From the NCBI GenBank assembly GCA_016938395.1, contig JAFGUS010000087.1:1-7719 (forward strand): a stretch of DNA of 7,719 nt, written 5' to 3'. The stretch comes from Coriobacteriia bacterium. Lineage in GTDB: Bacteria > Actinomycetota > Coriobacteriia > Anaerosomatales > Anaerosomataceae. Below the pieces are notes generated by a model, which was not told the DNA's origin, searched no databases, and was given only the letters and a program-made list of their open reading frames with translations. This document shows positions 1-6,146 of the stretch, in pieces. Numbering within the stretch: the stretch's first letter is position 1; each line of letters begins with the position of its first letter. The position numbers and the translations under genes are program-made.

Positions 1-1
1 C

Positions 2-1168
2 GAGCGTGGCGCCGCCGATGCCGAGCGCGACATCCGCGGCTTTGCGGTGAAGTTCTACACCGAGGAGGGCAACTGGGACCTCGTGGGCAACAACACGCCC
101 GTGTTCTTCCTGCGCGATCCGCACAACTTCCCGGACCTCAATCGCGCCGTCAAGCGCGATCCACGCACGAACATGCGCTCGGCACAGAACAACTGGGACT
201 TCTGGACGCTGCTACCCGAGGCGCTGCACCAGGTCACCATCACGATGAGTGACCGTGGCATCCCCAGGAGTTACCGGCACATGCACGGCTTTGGTAGCCA
301 CACCTTCTCGATGATCAACGCGGCCAACGAGCGCGTATGGGTGAAGTTCCACTGGGTCTGCGAGCAAGGGATCGAGAATCTCACCGATGCCGAGGCGGCC
401 GAGATCGTGGCGGCCGACCGCGAAAGCCACCAGCGCGATCTGCTCGAAGCGATCGACCGTGGCGACTTCCCGCGCTGGACTCTCAAGATCCAGGTGATGC
501 CCGAGGCCGACGCGGCCAAGATGCCGTACAACCCCTTCGACCTCACCAAGGTCTGGTACAAGGCCGATTACCCGCTCATCGAGGTTGGAGTCATGGAGCT
601 CAACCGGAACCCGGAGAACTACTTCGTGGATGTGGAGCAGGCGGCGTTCAACCCGGCCAACGTGGTGCCGGGCATCGGCTTCTCGCCCGACAAGATGCTC
701 CAGGGTCGCCTCTTCAGCTACGGCGACGCCCAGCGGTATCGTCTCGGCGCCAATCACCACCTCATCCCGGTCAACGCGGCGAAGTGCCCCGTGCACGGGT
801 ACAGTCGCGACGGTCAGATGCGCGTGGACGACAACTACGGGTCAACGCCCGGCTACGAGCCCAACAGCTACGGCGCCTGGGAGGCCCAGCCGGAGTACAA
901 GACTCCGCCGCTCGCGATCGAAGGCGCGGCCGACATCTGGGACTTCCGTGAGGACGACGACAACTACTACGAGCAGCCGGGCAGGCTCTTCCGGCTCATG
1001 ACCGCCGACGAGCGGCAGCGCCTCTTCGAGAACACCGCCCGCGCCATGGGCGACGCGCCGAAGATGATCAAGGTGCGTCACATCGGCAACTGTTACAAGG
1101 CCGATCCCGCATACGGCGAAGGCGTGGCCGCTGCACTCGGCATCCCGATGAGCGACGTCGAGCTCTAG
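2..1168 (+). CDS. katA: Monofunctional heme catalase, clade 3-like, 5' truncated by window edge
   Basis: Breaks down hydrogen peroxide to water and oxygen in the cytoplasm using heme b. The frame is already open at base 2 (reading [20 protein letters not shown]), so the true start lies upstream. About 388 codons are seen of a usual ~480-500, so roughly 100 N-terminal residues, including the distal heme histidine, are outside. Visible hallmarks are [14 protein letters not shown], which carries the distal-pocket Asn (around bases 83-124), the core block [11 protein letters not shown], and the proximal heme motif [12 protein letters not shown] with the heme-ligand Tyr codon at 719-721. The following [21 protein letters not shown] stretch and the short C-terminus without a flavodoxin-like domain point to small-subunit clade 3; this clade call is from memory of the family. 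The gene ends in TAG, 71 nt before the next gene, so it is probably a separate transcription unit. Family assignment is very secure; the symbol is by convention. Confidence 0.96.
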   Translation, partial: ERGAADAERDIRGFAVKFYTEEGNWDLVGNNTPVFFLRDPHNFPDLNRAVKRDPRTNMRSAQNNWDFWTLLPEALHQVTITMSDRGIPRSYRHMHGFGSHTFSMINAANERVWVKFHWVCEQGIENLTDAEAAEIVAADRESHQRDLLEAIDRGDFPRWTLKIQVMPEADAAKMPYNPFDLTKVWYKADYPLIEVGVMELNRNPENYFVDVEQAAFNPANVVPGIGFSPDKMLQGRLFSYGDAQRYRLGANHHLIPVNAAKCPVHGYSRDGQMRVDDNYGSTPGYEPNSYGAWEAQPEYKTPPLAIEGAADIWDFREDDDNYYEQPGRLFRLMTADERQRLFENTARAMGDAPKMIKVRHIGNCYKADPAYGEGVAAALGIPMSDVEL

Positions 1169-1239
1169 CCCGGTACCGCGTGTCGGCGCCGTGAGAGATA
1201 CTGCTAGAAGAACGCACGCTCCTCGGAAGGGGGTTCTCC

Positions 1240-2757
1240 ATGCCCGATCAGCTTCCCGGCCTGCTCATCGGCAAGAGCACCATCGATGTCACCATCCTGC
1301 CCGCAATGGCCAACCGCCACGGGCTCGTCGCCGGTGCCACGGGTACCGGCAAGACCGTGACCCTGCAGGTGCTCGCCGAGGCGTTCAGTTCCATCGGCGT
1401 GCCGGTCTTTGCCGCCGACATGAAGGGTGACCTCTCGGGCATCTCCCAGGCCGGTGAGATGAAGCCGAAGATCGAGGAGCGCATCGCCGCGATGAGCCTC
1501 GGGGAGTGGGGGATGTACGGTTCGCCGGTGACGTTCTGGGACGTGTTCGGCGAGAACGGCCACCCCATCCGCACCACTGTCTCCGAGGTGGGCCCGCTGT
1601 TGCTCGGCCGCATGCTCAACCTGAACGACACGCAGGAGGCCGTGCTTACGATCGCCTTCCGCGTGGCCGACGAGAACGGCCTGCTGCTGCTCGATATCAA
1701 GGACCTCCGCGCGATGTTGAAGTACGTGTCCGACAACGCGCGAGAGATCGGCAGCACGTACGGCAACGTCTCGCCGGCGAGCGTGGGCGCCATCCAGCGC
1801 TCGCTGCTGGCGCTCGAGGAGCAGGGGGGCGACCTGTTCTTCGGCGAGCCCGCGCTCGACCTGTTTGACTTCATCCAGACCGACAGCAACGGCAAGGGCA
1901 TGGTGAACATCCTCGCCGCCGATCGCCTGATGAGCTCACCGCGCCTGTACTCCACGATGCTGCTGTGGCTGCTCTCCGAACTCTTCGAGCGGCTTCCCGA
2001 GGCCGGCGATCTGCCCAAGCCCAAGCTCGTGTTCTTCTTCGACGAGGCGCACATGCTCTTTGATGACGCACCGGACGCGCTGCTCACCAAGATCGAGCAG
2101 GTCGTGCGGCTCATCCGCTCCAAGGGCGTGGGCGTGTACTTCGTCACGCAGAACCCCGTCGACATCCCTGACACCGTCCTCGGACAGTGCGGGAACAAGG
2201 TGCAGCACGCGCTGCGTGCCTACACGCCGCGTGAGGCCAAGGCCGTCAAAGCCATGGCCGAGACGTTCCGGCCCAACCCCGAGCTCGGGGATGTGGAGGC
2301 CACGGTCACCGAGCTCAAGGTGGGCGAGGCGCTCGTGTCGTTCCTGCAGGCCGACGGCTCACCGATGCCGGTGGAGCGCACGATGATCGTGCCGCCGCAC
2401 GGCCGCATCGGTGCGATCGCGCCCGCCGAGCGGCAGGCGATCATGACCGGCTCGCTCATCGCCGGGCACTACGAAGCTGCGATCGATCGAGAGAGCGCAC
2501 ATGAGGTGCTCAAAGCGCGCGCCGAGGCGGCAATCGCCGCCGAGCAGCAGGCCGCCGCCGCGGCGGAGGCCGCGGCGCTGCAGGTCAAGGTGCCCAGGCC
2601 CGAGACCGCTGCCAAGACGCCGCGCACATCGTCTTCGCGCAAGGACACGCCGCTCGAGGCGTTCACCAAGAGCACGACACGTGCGATCGGCAGTCAGCTG
2701 GGTCGGCAGATCGCACGCGGCATCCTGGGTACCATCCTCGGAGGATCCAAGCGATAG
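1240..2757 (+). CDS. DUF853 (YjgR-type) HerA-like P-loop ATPase
   Basis: A 505-residue cytosolic ATPase of the HerA/FtsK superfamily, closest in pattern to E. coli YjgR (DUF853, ~500 aa), whose cellular role is not established. Walker A is GATGTGKT at residues 32-39, followed by the typical [13 protein letters not shown] block. Walker B is [10 protein letters not shown] with Asp268-Glu269. A polar sensor segment, [19 protein letters not shown], lies around residues 301-319, and Arg326 in ALRAYTPRE is a candidate arginine finger. After the ATPase core (to about residue 400) comes an Ala/Glu-rich, probably coiled-coil stretch (about 425-450), a low-complexity linker, and the family-typical tail SIGxQLGRxIxRGILG (here [17 protein letters not shown]). 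The ATG has a purine-rich ribosome site, GGAAGGGGG, at 1225-1233. It begins the six-gene run; the next gene is 42 nt downstream. There is no nuclease or other defence partner next to it, so a HerA-NurA-type role is not supported. Confidence 0.93.
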   Translation: MPDQLPGLLIGKSTIDVTILPAMANRHGLVAGATGTGKTVTLQVLAEAFSSIGVPVFAADMKGDLSGISQAGEMKPKIEERIAAMSLGEWGMYGSPVTFWDVFGENGHPIRTTVSEVGPLLLGRMLNLNDTQEAVLTIAFRVADENGLLLLDIKDLRAMLKYVSDNAREIGSTYGNVSPASVGAIQRSLLALEEQGGDLFFGEPALDLFDFIQTDSNGKGMVNILAADRLMSSPRLYSTMLLWLLSELFERLPEAGDLPKPKLVFFFDEAHMLFDDAPDALLTKIEQVVRLIRSKGVGVYFVTQNPVDIPDTVLGQCGNKVQHALRAYTPREAKAVKAMAETFRPNPELGDVEATVTELKVGEALVSFLQADGSPMPVERTMIVPPHGRIGAIAPAERQAIMTGSLIAGHYEAAIDRESAHEVLKARAEAAIAAEQQAAAAAEAAALQVKVPRPETAAKTPRTSSSRKDTPLEAFTKSTTRAIGSQLGRQIARGILGTILGGSKR

Positions 2758-2799
2758 GCGCGTGCCGCACGCGGCAGCGCTACGAAGGAGCGTGGCACG

Positions 2800-3330
2800 A
2801 TGACTGACGAACAGAGCACAGAGCAGGTGCCGGTCGAGCCGGAGACGGCTGCTGACACCGGGCCGGAAGCCACCGAGGCCGCTTCTGGCGCAGGTGACGC
2901 GTGGCGTGAGGTCGTGGCCGAGCTCGACGCTCTCGGCGACGCGCTTGGTCGCTGGCTCAAGGCGGCGGTGAACGACCCGGAGAACAAGCGTCGGCTCGAC
3001 GAGCTCTCGAGCCGTCTGGACGGCTTCGCCTCGGATGTGGGAAGCACCGTGAAGGGCGCGACGGACACCGAGGTGGGGCAGTCGTTCAAGGAGGCCGCCG
3101 ACAAGACCGGCGATGCCTTCAAAGTCGCCGGGGAGAAGTTCTCCGAGGAGGTCGGGCCCAAGCTCGCGGGCGCCTTCAAGGTGATGGGCGACAAGCTGCG
3201 CGGCGCGGCCGACAAGATCGAGGAGCGGCAGGCCGGTACGGCGGGGGAACCCACGACGCCCCCTGCAGCCGAGCCTCCGACGCCCACGGTCCCGACGCCG
3301 CCGGCGTCCACGGAGCCACACGACGACTGA
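2800..3330 (+). CDS. Hypothetical acidic, amphipathic-helical protein with internal repeat and Pro-rich tail
   Basis: A 176-residue protein of unknown function. I do not recognise a named family. No signal peptide or membrane segment is visible, so it is probably cytosolic or peripherally attached. Residues 1-32 are acidic and disordered-looking (many E, T, A). Residues 34-143 are rich in K, E, D, A and G with regularly spaced F, L and V, suggesting long amphipathic helices of an apolipoprotein- or LEA-like kind. The octamers AFKVAGEK (106-113) and AFKVMGDK (125-132) repeat at a 19-residue interval, and AADK recurs at 99-102 and 136-139. Residues 150-171 form a Pro/Thr-rich tail. The start is well supported by GAAGGAG at 2784-2790. 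Position between a P-loop ATPase and membrane proteins in a compact run suggests a role with them; membrane-surface binding by the amphipathic helices is only inference. Confidence 0.85.
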   Translation: MTDEQSTEQVPVEPETAADTGPEATEAASGAGDAWREVVAELDALGDALGRWLKAAVNDPENKRRLDELSSRLDGFASDVGSTVKGATDTEVGQSFKEAADKTGDAFKVAGEKFSEEVGPKLAGAFKVMGDKLRGAADKIEERQAGTAGEPTTPPAAEPPTPTVPTPPASTEPHDD

Positions 3331-3348
3331 CATACGACGGAGACCCGT

Positions 3349-3789
3349 ATGCCCGAATGCACTTTCCACCGCGGCGTGGAGACCAGCGTACGCTGCGTAG
3401 AATGCGATCGCCCCATCTGCCCTAAGGACTTCGTCCCCACGCCTGTGGGGTACAAGTGCCCCGACTGCGCGCGCCCGCTTCCCTCGGCGCGGCGGACGGT
3501 GAAGCCGCGACAGCTGGTGCTGGCGACACTGGCCGCTCTCGGCGTCGGCGTGGTGGGGATGCTCGTCGTCGGCCTGCTGGGATACCGTTCGTGGCTACTC
3601 GCCATCGCGGTGGGCCTGCTCACTGCCGAGGTGACGCGGCGGACGTCTGGCGGTCACAGGTCCACGCCTGTCGCCGTGGTTGCGGCGGTGGGAGTGGGAA
3701 CGGGAGCCCTCGTCACCGGCATGGGGCCGGTCATGGCGCTGGTCGGCGCGGCGGCTGCCGCGATGTCGATCAACTCAGGGAGGTGGTGA
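3349..3789 (+). CDS. B-box-type zinc-finger polytopic membrane protein
   Basis: A 146-residue protein with an N-terminal zinc-binding domain and a hydrophobic C-terminal half. Candidate metal ligands are Cys4, His7, Cys16, Cys19, Cys24, Asp27, Cys37 and Cys40, spaced as in the B-box-like zinc finger often found at the front of bacterial membrane proteins (for example some rhomboid proteases and actinobacterial membrane proteins). A basic linker (RRTVKPR, about 48-54) then leads into about four predicted membrane helices: roughly 54-77, 81-97, 106-124 and 126-141. The zinc domain and basic linker should face the cytoplasm by the positive-inside rule. No rhomboid Ser/His catalytic motif is present in the short membrane part, so protease activity is not expected. 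The ATG has GGAG at 3339-3342, 6 nt upstream. It lies 18 nt after the helical protein gene and 5 nt before the PH-domain gene. Specific function unknown. Confidence 0.88.
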   Translation: MPECTFHRGVETSVRCVECDRPICPKDFVPTPVGYKCPDCARPLPSARRTVKPRQLVLATLAALGVGVVGMLVVGLLGYRSWLLAIAVGLLTAEVTRRTSGGHRSTPVAVVAAVGVGTGALVTGMGPVMALVGAAAAAMSINSGRW

Positions 3790-3794
3790 GGCCG

Positions 3795-4373
3795 ATGCCT
3801 TCACCGGTGCTGATGTCCTTCAAGCCGTCCCGGTCCTACGGGTGGCTCTGGCTTGTCGGCCTGACGGCGCTCGTCGCTGTCTCGGCGCTTCCACTCGTGA
3901 TGCCCGGCGTCGTGCCCCCGGACGAGAGGATCGCGGTGTGGATCGGTCTCGCGATCATGGTGCCGCTGCTCGCGTACTTGCTCGTCACGCTCGCATCGCT
4001 ACCGGCGATGCGCTACGACCTCACCGCCGACGAGATCGTACTCTCGTGTGGACCGCTCTATCGCTACCGGATCCCGTATGCGCAGATCACCGACGTCCGC
4101 CGTACCACGCTCACGCCCACGCTCTGGTCGAGCATGCGGATGCCCGGTCTTGCGATCGGCGGCGTCCCCTACGCCGACATCGGTGGCGTGAAGATGTGCG
4201 CAACCCGTATGTCGCGAGATATCCTTCTCGTGACCGCCGGGAAGCGCCGTTACGGACTCACGCCGGCCGATGAGGCGGCGTTCATGGCAGCGCTCAGACC
4301 GCTGCTGCCGCGGACACCTTCGGCACGGCCAGCCGGAGCCGCGACCGTCGCCCGGGCGCACGGGGAGGACTGA
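3795..4373 (+). CDS. Membrane-anchored bacterial PH-domain protein
   Basis: A 192-residue protein with two membrane helices (about residues 17-38 and 46-69) followed by a bacterial pleckstrin-homology-type domain (about 73-170). The PH pattern is seen in YDLTADEIVLSCGPLYRYRIPYAQITDVRR: alternating beta strands with the characteristic 'IPYAQITDVR' turn, then GLAIGGVPYADIGGVKMCATRMSRDILLVTAGKRRYGLTPAD. The last helix, DEAAFMAALRPLL, fits the C-terminal PH helix. Such domains are generally found as small membrane-bound proteins; ligands are mostly unknown. The ATG at 3795 follows the upstream TGA by 5 nt, and the ribosome site GGGAGGTGG (3778-3786) lies inside the end of the preceding gene. An in-frame ATG at 3813 would remove six residues and is a possible alternative start. 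The next gene begins 1 nt after the stop, so translational coupling on both sides is likely. Substrate or partner cannot be read from sequence. Confidence 0.86.
   Translation: MPSPVLMSFKPSRSYGWLWLVGLTALVAVSALPLVMPGVVPPDERIAVWIGLAIMVPLLAYLLVTLASLPAMRYDLTADEIVLSCGPLYRYRIPYAQITDVRRTTLTPTLWSSMRMPGLAIGGVPYADIGGVKMCATRMSRDILLVTAGKRRYGLTPADEAAFMAALRPLLPRTPSARPAGAATVARAHGED
4362..4369 (+). promoter_or_regulatory. Ribosome binding site fixing the GTG start of the PrsW-like gene
   Basis: GGGGAGGA lies within the last codons of the PH-domain gene, 5 nt before GTG 4375. It supports GTG 4375 over the upstream in-frame ATG at 4270, which would overlap the PH gene by about 100 nt and add residues unlike the family's hydrophobic N-terminus. 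Confidence 0.75.
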
Positions 4374-4374
4374 C

Positions 4375-5121
4375 GTGCATCCCATCGTTCCGATGGCGGT
4401 GATCACCGTCGCGTTCTCGGCTGCTCTGTGGTGCGGGATGCTCTGGCTCTACTCGGGACGCACGATGCGCTTCGTACGGCTGGTCTGGCTTGGCCTGCCT
4501 CTCTCGGCGATCGTGAATCTCGCGGTGAAGGGACCGCTCGCCAAGGGTGTCGGCGAGCTCGCGGGCGTCGAACCGGGTCTCGGCCTCGAGACACCGGTGT
4601 GGTTCCTCGTGTTCCTGTTCCTGCTCGCGCCGGTCTTCGAGGAGCTCATCAAAGCAGCGCCGGCGCTTCTGCCGGCCGTACGGCGGCACATCGGTACACC
4701 GGGCGACGCGCTCTGGGCCGGTATGGCGCTCGGCATGGGGTTCGGGCTCGGCGAAGCGATCTACCTCGCCTGGCAGGTCACGGTGTCGGGGGCGTACACG
4801 GAGTACCCGTGGTACGCGTTCACCGGCTTCTTTGGGGAGCGCCTGCTCGTCGTCTTCATGCACGGGATGATGACGGGTCTGCTCTTCCTCATCGCGAAGC
4901 GCGGGTACTGGGTGCGAGGCTATCTCGCGGCGGCTGGCGCACACGCGCTGCTCAACTCGGGCGCGATGCTCTATCAGCTCGAGCTCGCGCCGGGGTGGGC
5001 TGCGAGCGCATCGCTCGGCGTGATGCTGATCGGCTTCGCGGTGCTCTTTGAGCGCATCCGCCCCAAGTGCGGCGTGATGGAGCGTCCTGATGACACCGTC
5101 TACTTCTCAGGTGGAGTCTGA
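4375..5121 (+). CDS. PrsW-like glutamic-type intramembrane protease
   Basis: A 248-residue polytopic membrane protein with about seven to eight hydrophobic segments (for example 5-27, 33-51, 74-88, 113-133, 146-172, 180-200, 206-226). It carries the signature of the PrsW/CPBP-type intramembrane protease superfamily: EELIK with Glu89, Glu90 and Lys93 (EExxK); GLGEA with Glu127; His163 in FMHGMMTG; and HALLN with His190 and Asn194. These sit in or next to membrane helices, as expected for catalytic residues. In Bacillus subtilis PrsW performs site-1 cleavage of the anti-sigma factor RsiW; no anti-sigma or sigma gene lies in this window, so the substrate is unknown. Start chosen as GTG 4375, 1 nt after the upstream stop, with a strong ribosome site. 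The stop (5119-5121) is 1 nt before the antiporter start. The related YhfC-type membrane protease family is an alternative within the same superfamily. Confidence 0.85.
   Translation: MHPIVPMAVITVAFSAALWCGMLWLYSGRTMRFVRLVWLGLPLSAIVNLAVKGPLAKGVGELAGVEPGLGLETPVWFLVFLFLLAPVFEELIKAAPALLPAVRRHIGTPGDALWAGMALGMGFGLGEAIYLAWQVTVSGAYTEYPWYAFTGFFGERLLVVFMHGMMTGLLFLIAKRGYWVRGYLAAAGAHALLNSGAMLYQLELAPGWAASASLGVMLIGFAVLFERIRPKCGVMERPDDTVYFSGGV
5109..5116 (+). promoter_or_regulatory. Ribosome binding site favouring ATG 5123 for the antiporter
   Basis: AGGTGGAG ends 6 nt before ATG 5123. An in-frame ATG at 5090 also has a GGAG (5079-5082), but it would add eleven polar residues and overlap the protease gene by 32 nt. 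The family usually begins directly with the first membrane helix, as ATG 5123 does. Confidence 0.6.
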
Positions 5122-5122
5122 G

Positions 5123-6076
5123 ATGGAGGTGCTGTCGCTCGTTGGAGGGCTCGCGCTCCTGGCTCTAGGTGGGGAGACGCTCGTGCGTGCGGCCGTCTCG
5201 CTCGCTCGCCGCTCGGGGCTTTCGGTCCTGCTCATCGGCGTCACCATCGTTGGCGCGGCGACCTCGATGCCCGAGCTCGTGGTGAGCATCCAGGCCGCCG
5301 CCGAGGGAAACCCAGGCGTCGCGGTGGGCAACGTCTTGGGCAGCAACATCGCCAACCTCGCGCTCGGGCTGGGCGTGATGGGTCTGCTGGTGCCGTTCAC
5401 CGTCCGGCGGCATTCGCTGTGGCACGACCTCGTTGCGTTGCTGGTAGCGTCAGTGGCGTTCCTCGGCCTCGCACTGCTGGGCACCATCGGGCGTCTGACC
5501 GGTACGGTCATGGTGCTGGCACTCGGTCTGCACCTCTGGCGGACCTACCTGCGAGACAAGCGCGAACGCGACGCCGTCGCGGTGCTTCACGCCGAGGAGA
5601 CGCTGGAGTTCGAAGAGTCGTGGTCGATCGCGCTTTCGCTCGGGGTGCTCGTGATCTCGAGCGTGATGCTCGTCGGCGGAGCCCGTCTGCTGCTCAACGG
5701 CGCGATCCCGCTCGCTGAGGCGTGGGGTGTGAGCGACGTGGTCATCGGGGCGAGCGTCGTCGCGATCGGCACATCGCTCCCCGAGGTCGCCACGACAGCC
5801 GCCGCCGCACTCCGGCACGAGCACGAGGTGGCGCTTGGCAATCTCGTGGGGAGCAGCCTCTTCAACCTACTCGGCATCCTGGGCGTGACCGCGCTCGTGC
5901 GACCCGTCCCGCTCGACGCGGCCTTCGTTCTCACCAGCGGCGCGCTGGCACTCGGCGTGGTCGCCGTGAGCACGCCGTGGCTGCTCGGCCGTCTGCGGTT
6001 CGGCAGGACCGCCGGTCTGGGGTTCCTCGCGGCCTACCTGCTCTACATCGCACTCGCCACCGGCCTCGTCGGCTGA
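5123..6076 (+). CDS. Ca2+/Na+ (YrbG-type) cation antiporter, CaCA family
   Basis: A 317-residue inner-membrane exchanger that should move Ca2+ (or another cation) outward against Na+ or H+. It has the two inverted alpha-repeats of the CaCA superfamily. Alpha-1 (about 39-82) contains TSMPE (Glu51) and GNVLGSNIAN (69-78); alpha-2 (about 209-252) contains GTSLPE (Glu221) and GNLVGSSLFN (239-248). Around ten hydrophobic segments are visible, split by an acidic-basic cytoplasmic loop near 141-166 (RDKRERD then HAEETLEFEE). The alpha-2 motif ends in Asn248 where the archaeal NCX_Mj has an ion-binding Asp; E. coli YrbG also has Asn there, so this fits the YrbG branch and ion choice is uncertain. Length matches the family (~320). 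It is the last gene of the run, its start 1 nt after the protease stop, and is followed by a 70-nt gap. Confidence 0.93.
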   Translation: MEVLSLVGGLALLALGGETLVRAAVSLARRSGLSVLLIGVTIVGAATSMPELVVSIQAAAEGNPGVAVGNVLGSNIANLALGLGVMGLLVPFTVRRHSLWHDLVALLVASVAFLGLALLGTIGRLTGTVMVLALGLHLWRTYLRDKRERDAVAVLHAEETLEFEESWSIALSLGVLVISSVMLVGGARLLLNGAIPLAEAWGVSDVVIGASVVAIGTSLPEVATTAAAALRHEHEVALGNLVGSSLFNLLGILGVTALVRPVPLDAAFVLTSGALALGVVAVSTPWLLGRLRFGRTAGLGFLAAYLLYIALATGLVG

Positions 6077-6084
6077 TACGCGCA

Positions 6085-6115
6085 GCCGCCAAGCACGGCC
6101 TCGCGCTGCGGCGGT
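6085..6115 (+). terminator. Possible terminator hairpin after the antiporter gene
   Basis: GCCGCC (6085-6090) can pair with GGCGGT (6110-6115, one G-U pair), continuing inside with AGC/GCT (6092-6094 with 6105-6107) and CG/CG around a four-base loop, with small mismatches. It starts 8 nt past the antiporter stop. No T-tract follows, so a Rho-independent role is uncertain; in GC-rich DNA such pairing can arise by chance. Confidence 0.25.
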
Positions 6116-6136
6116 TCGCGGTACCATCGGAGCCAC

Positions 6137-6144
6137 AGGAGGAG
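6137..6144 (+). promoter_or_regulatory. Ribosome binding site of the iron-sulfur ASKHA gene
   Basis: AGGAGGAG lies just before ATG 6147. The in-frame GTG at 6144-6146 directly before the ATG overlaps the site itself and is less likely to be the start. Confidence 0.7.
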
Positions 6145-6146
6145 TG

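Noticed and set aside
337..951. 204-codon + strand frame inside the catalase gene
   Set aside because: Arg/Gly-rich out-of-frame translation of a secure catalase gene.
1169..1239. Terminator or promoter in the gap after the catalase gene (CGGTACCG at 1171-1178, CGGCGCCG at 1184-1191, GATACT at 1197-1202)
   Set aside because: The palindromes are short with no stable long stem or T-tract, and GATACT has no convincing -35 partner. A promoter for the six-gene run probably lies here, but I cannot point to it.
2540..2580. GC-rich near-repeat (GCC/GCG runs) at the ATPase C-terminus
   Set aside because: It encodes an Ala-rich helical stretch; there is no tandem DNA unit beyond codon repetition.
2359..3369. 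Minus-strand frames of 309-336 codons opposite the ATPase end and helical-protein gene
   Set aside because: No motif, unnatural Arg/Gly or Ser composition, and no ribosome site; the + strand genes explain the region.
3456..3794. Extension of the PH-domain gene upstream to ATG 3456
   Set aside because: The added 113 residues are Arg/Gly-rich and out of frame over the B-box protein gene. ATG 3795 has a ribosome site and starts just before the first membrane helix.
1171..6126. GGTACC present in both long intergenic gaps and several genes, as a possible shared operator
   Set aside because: Inside genes it simply encodes Gly-Thr or similar pairs, flanks of the two intergenic copies differ, and the count is only modestly above chance for this composition.
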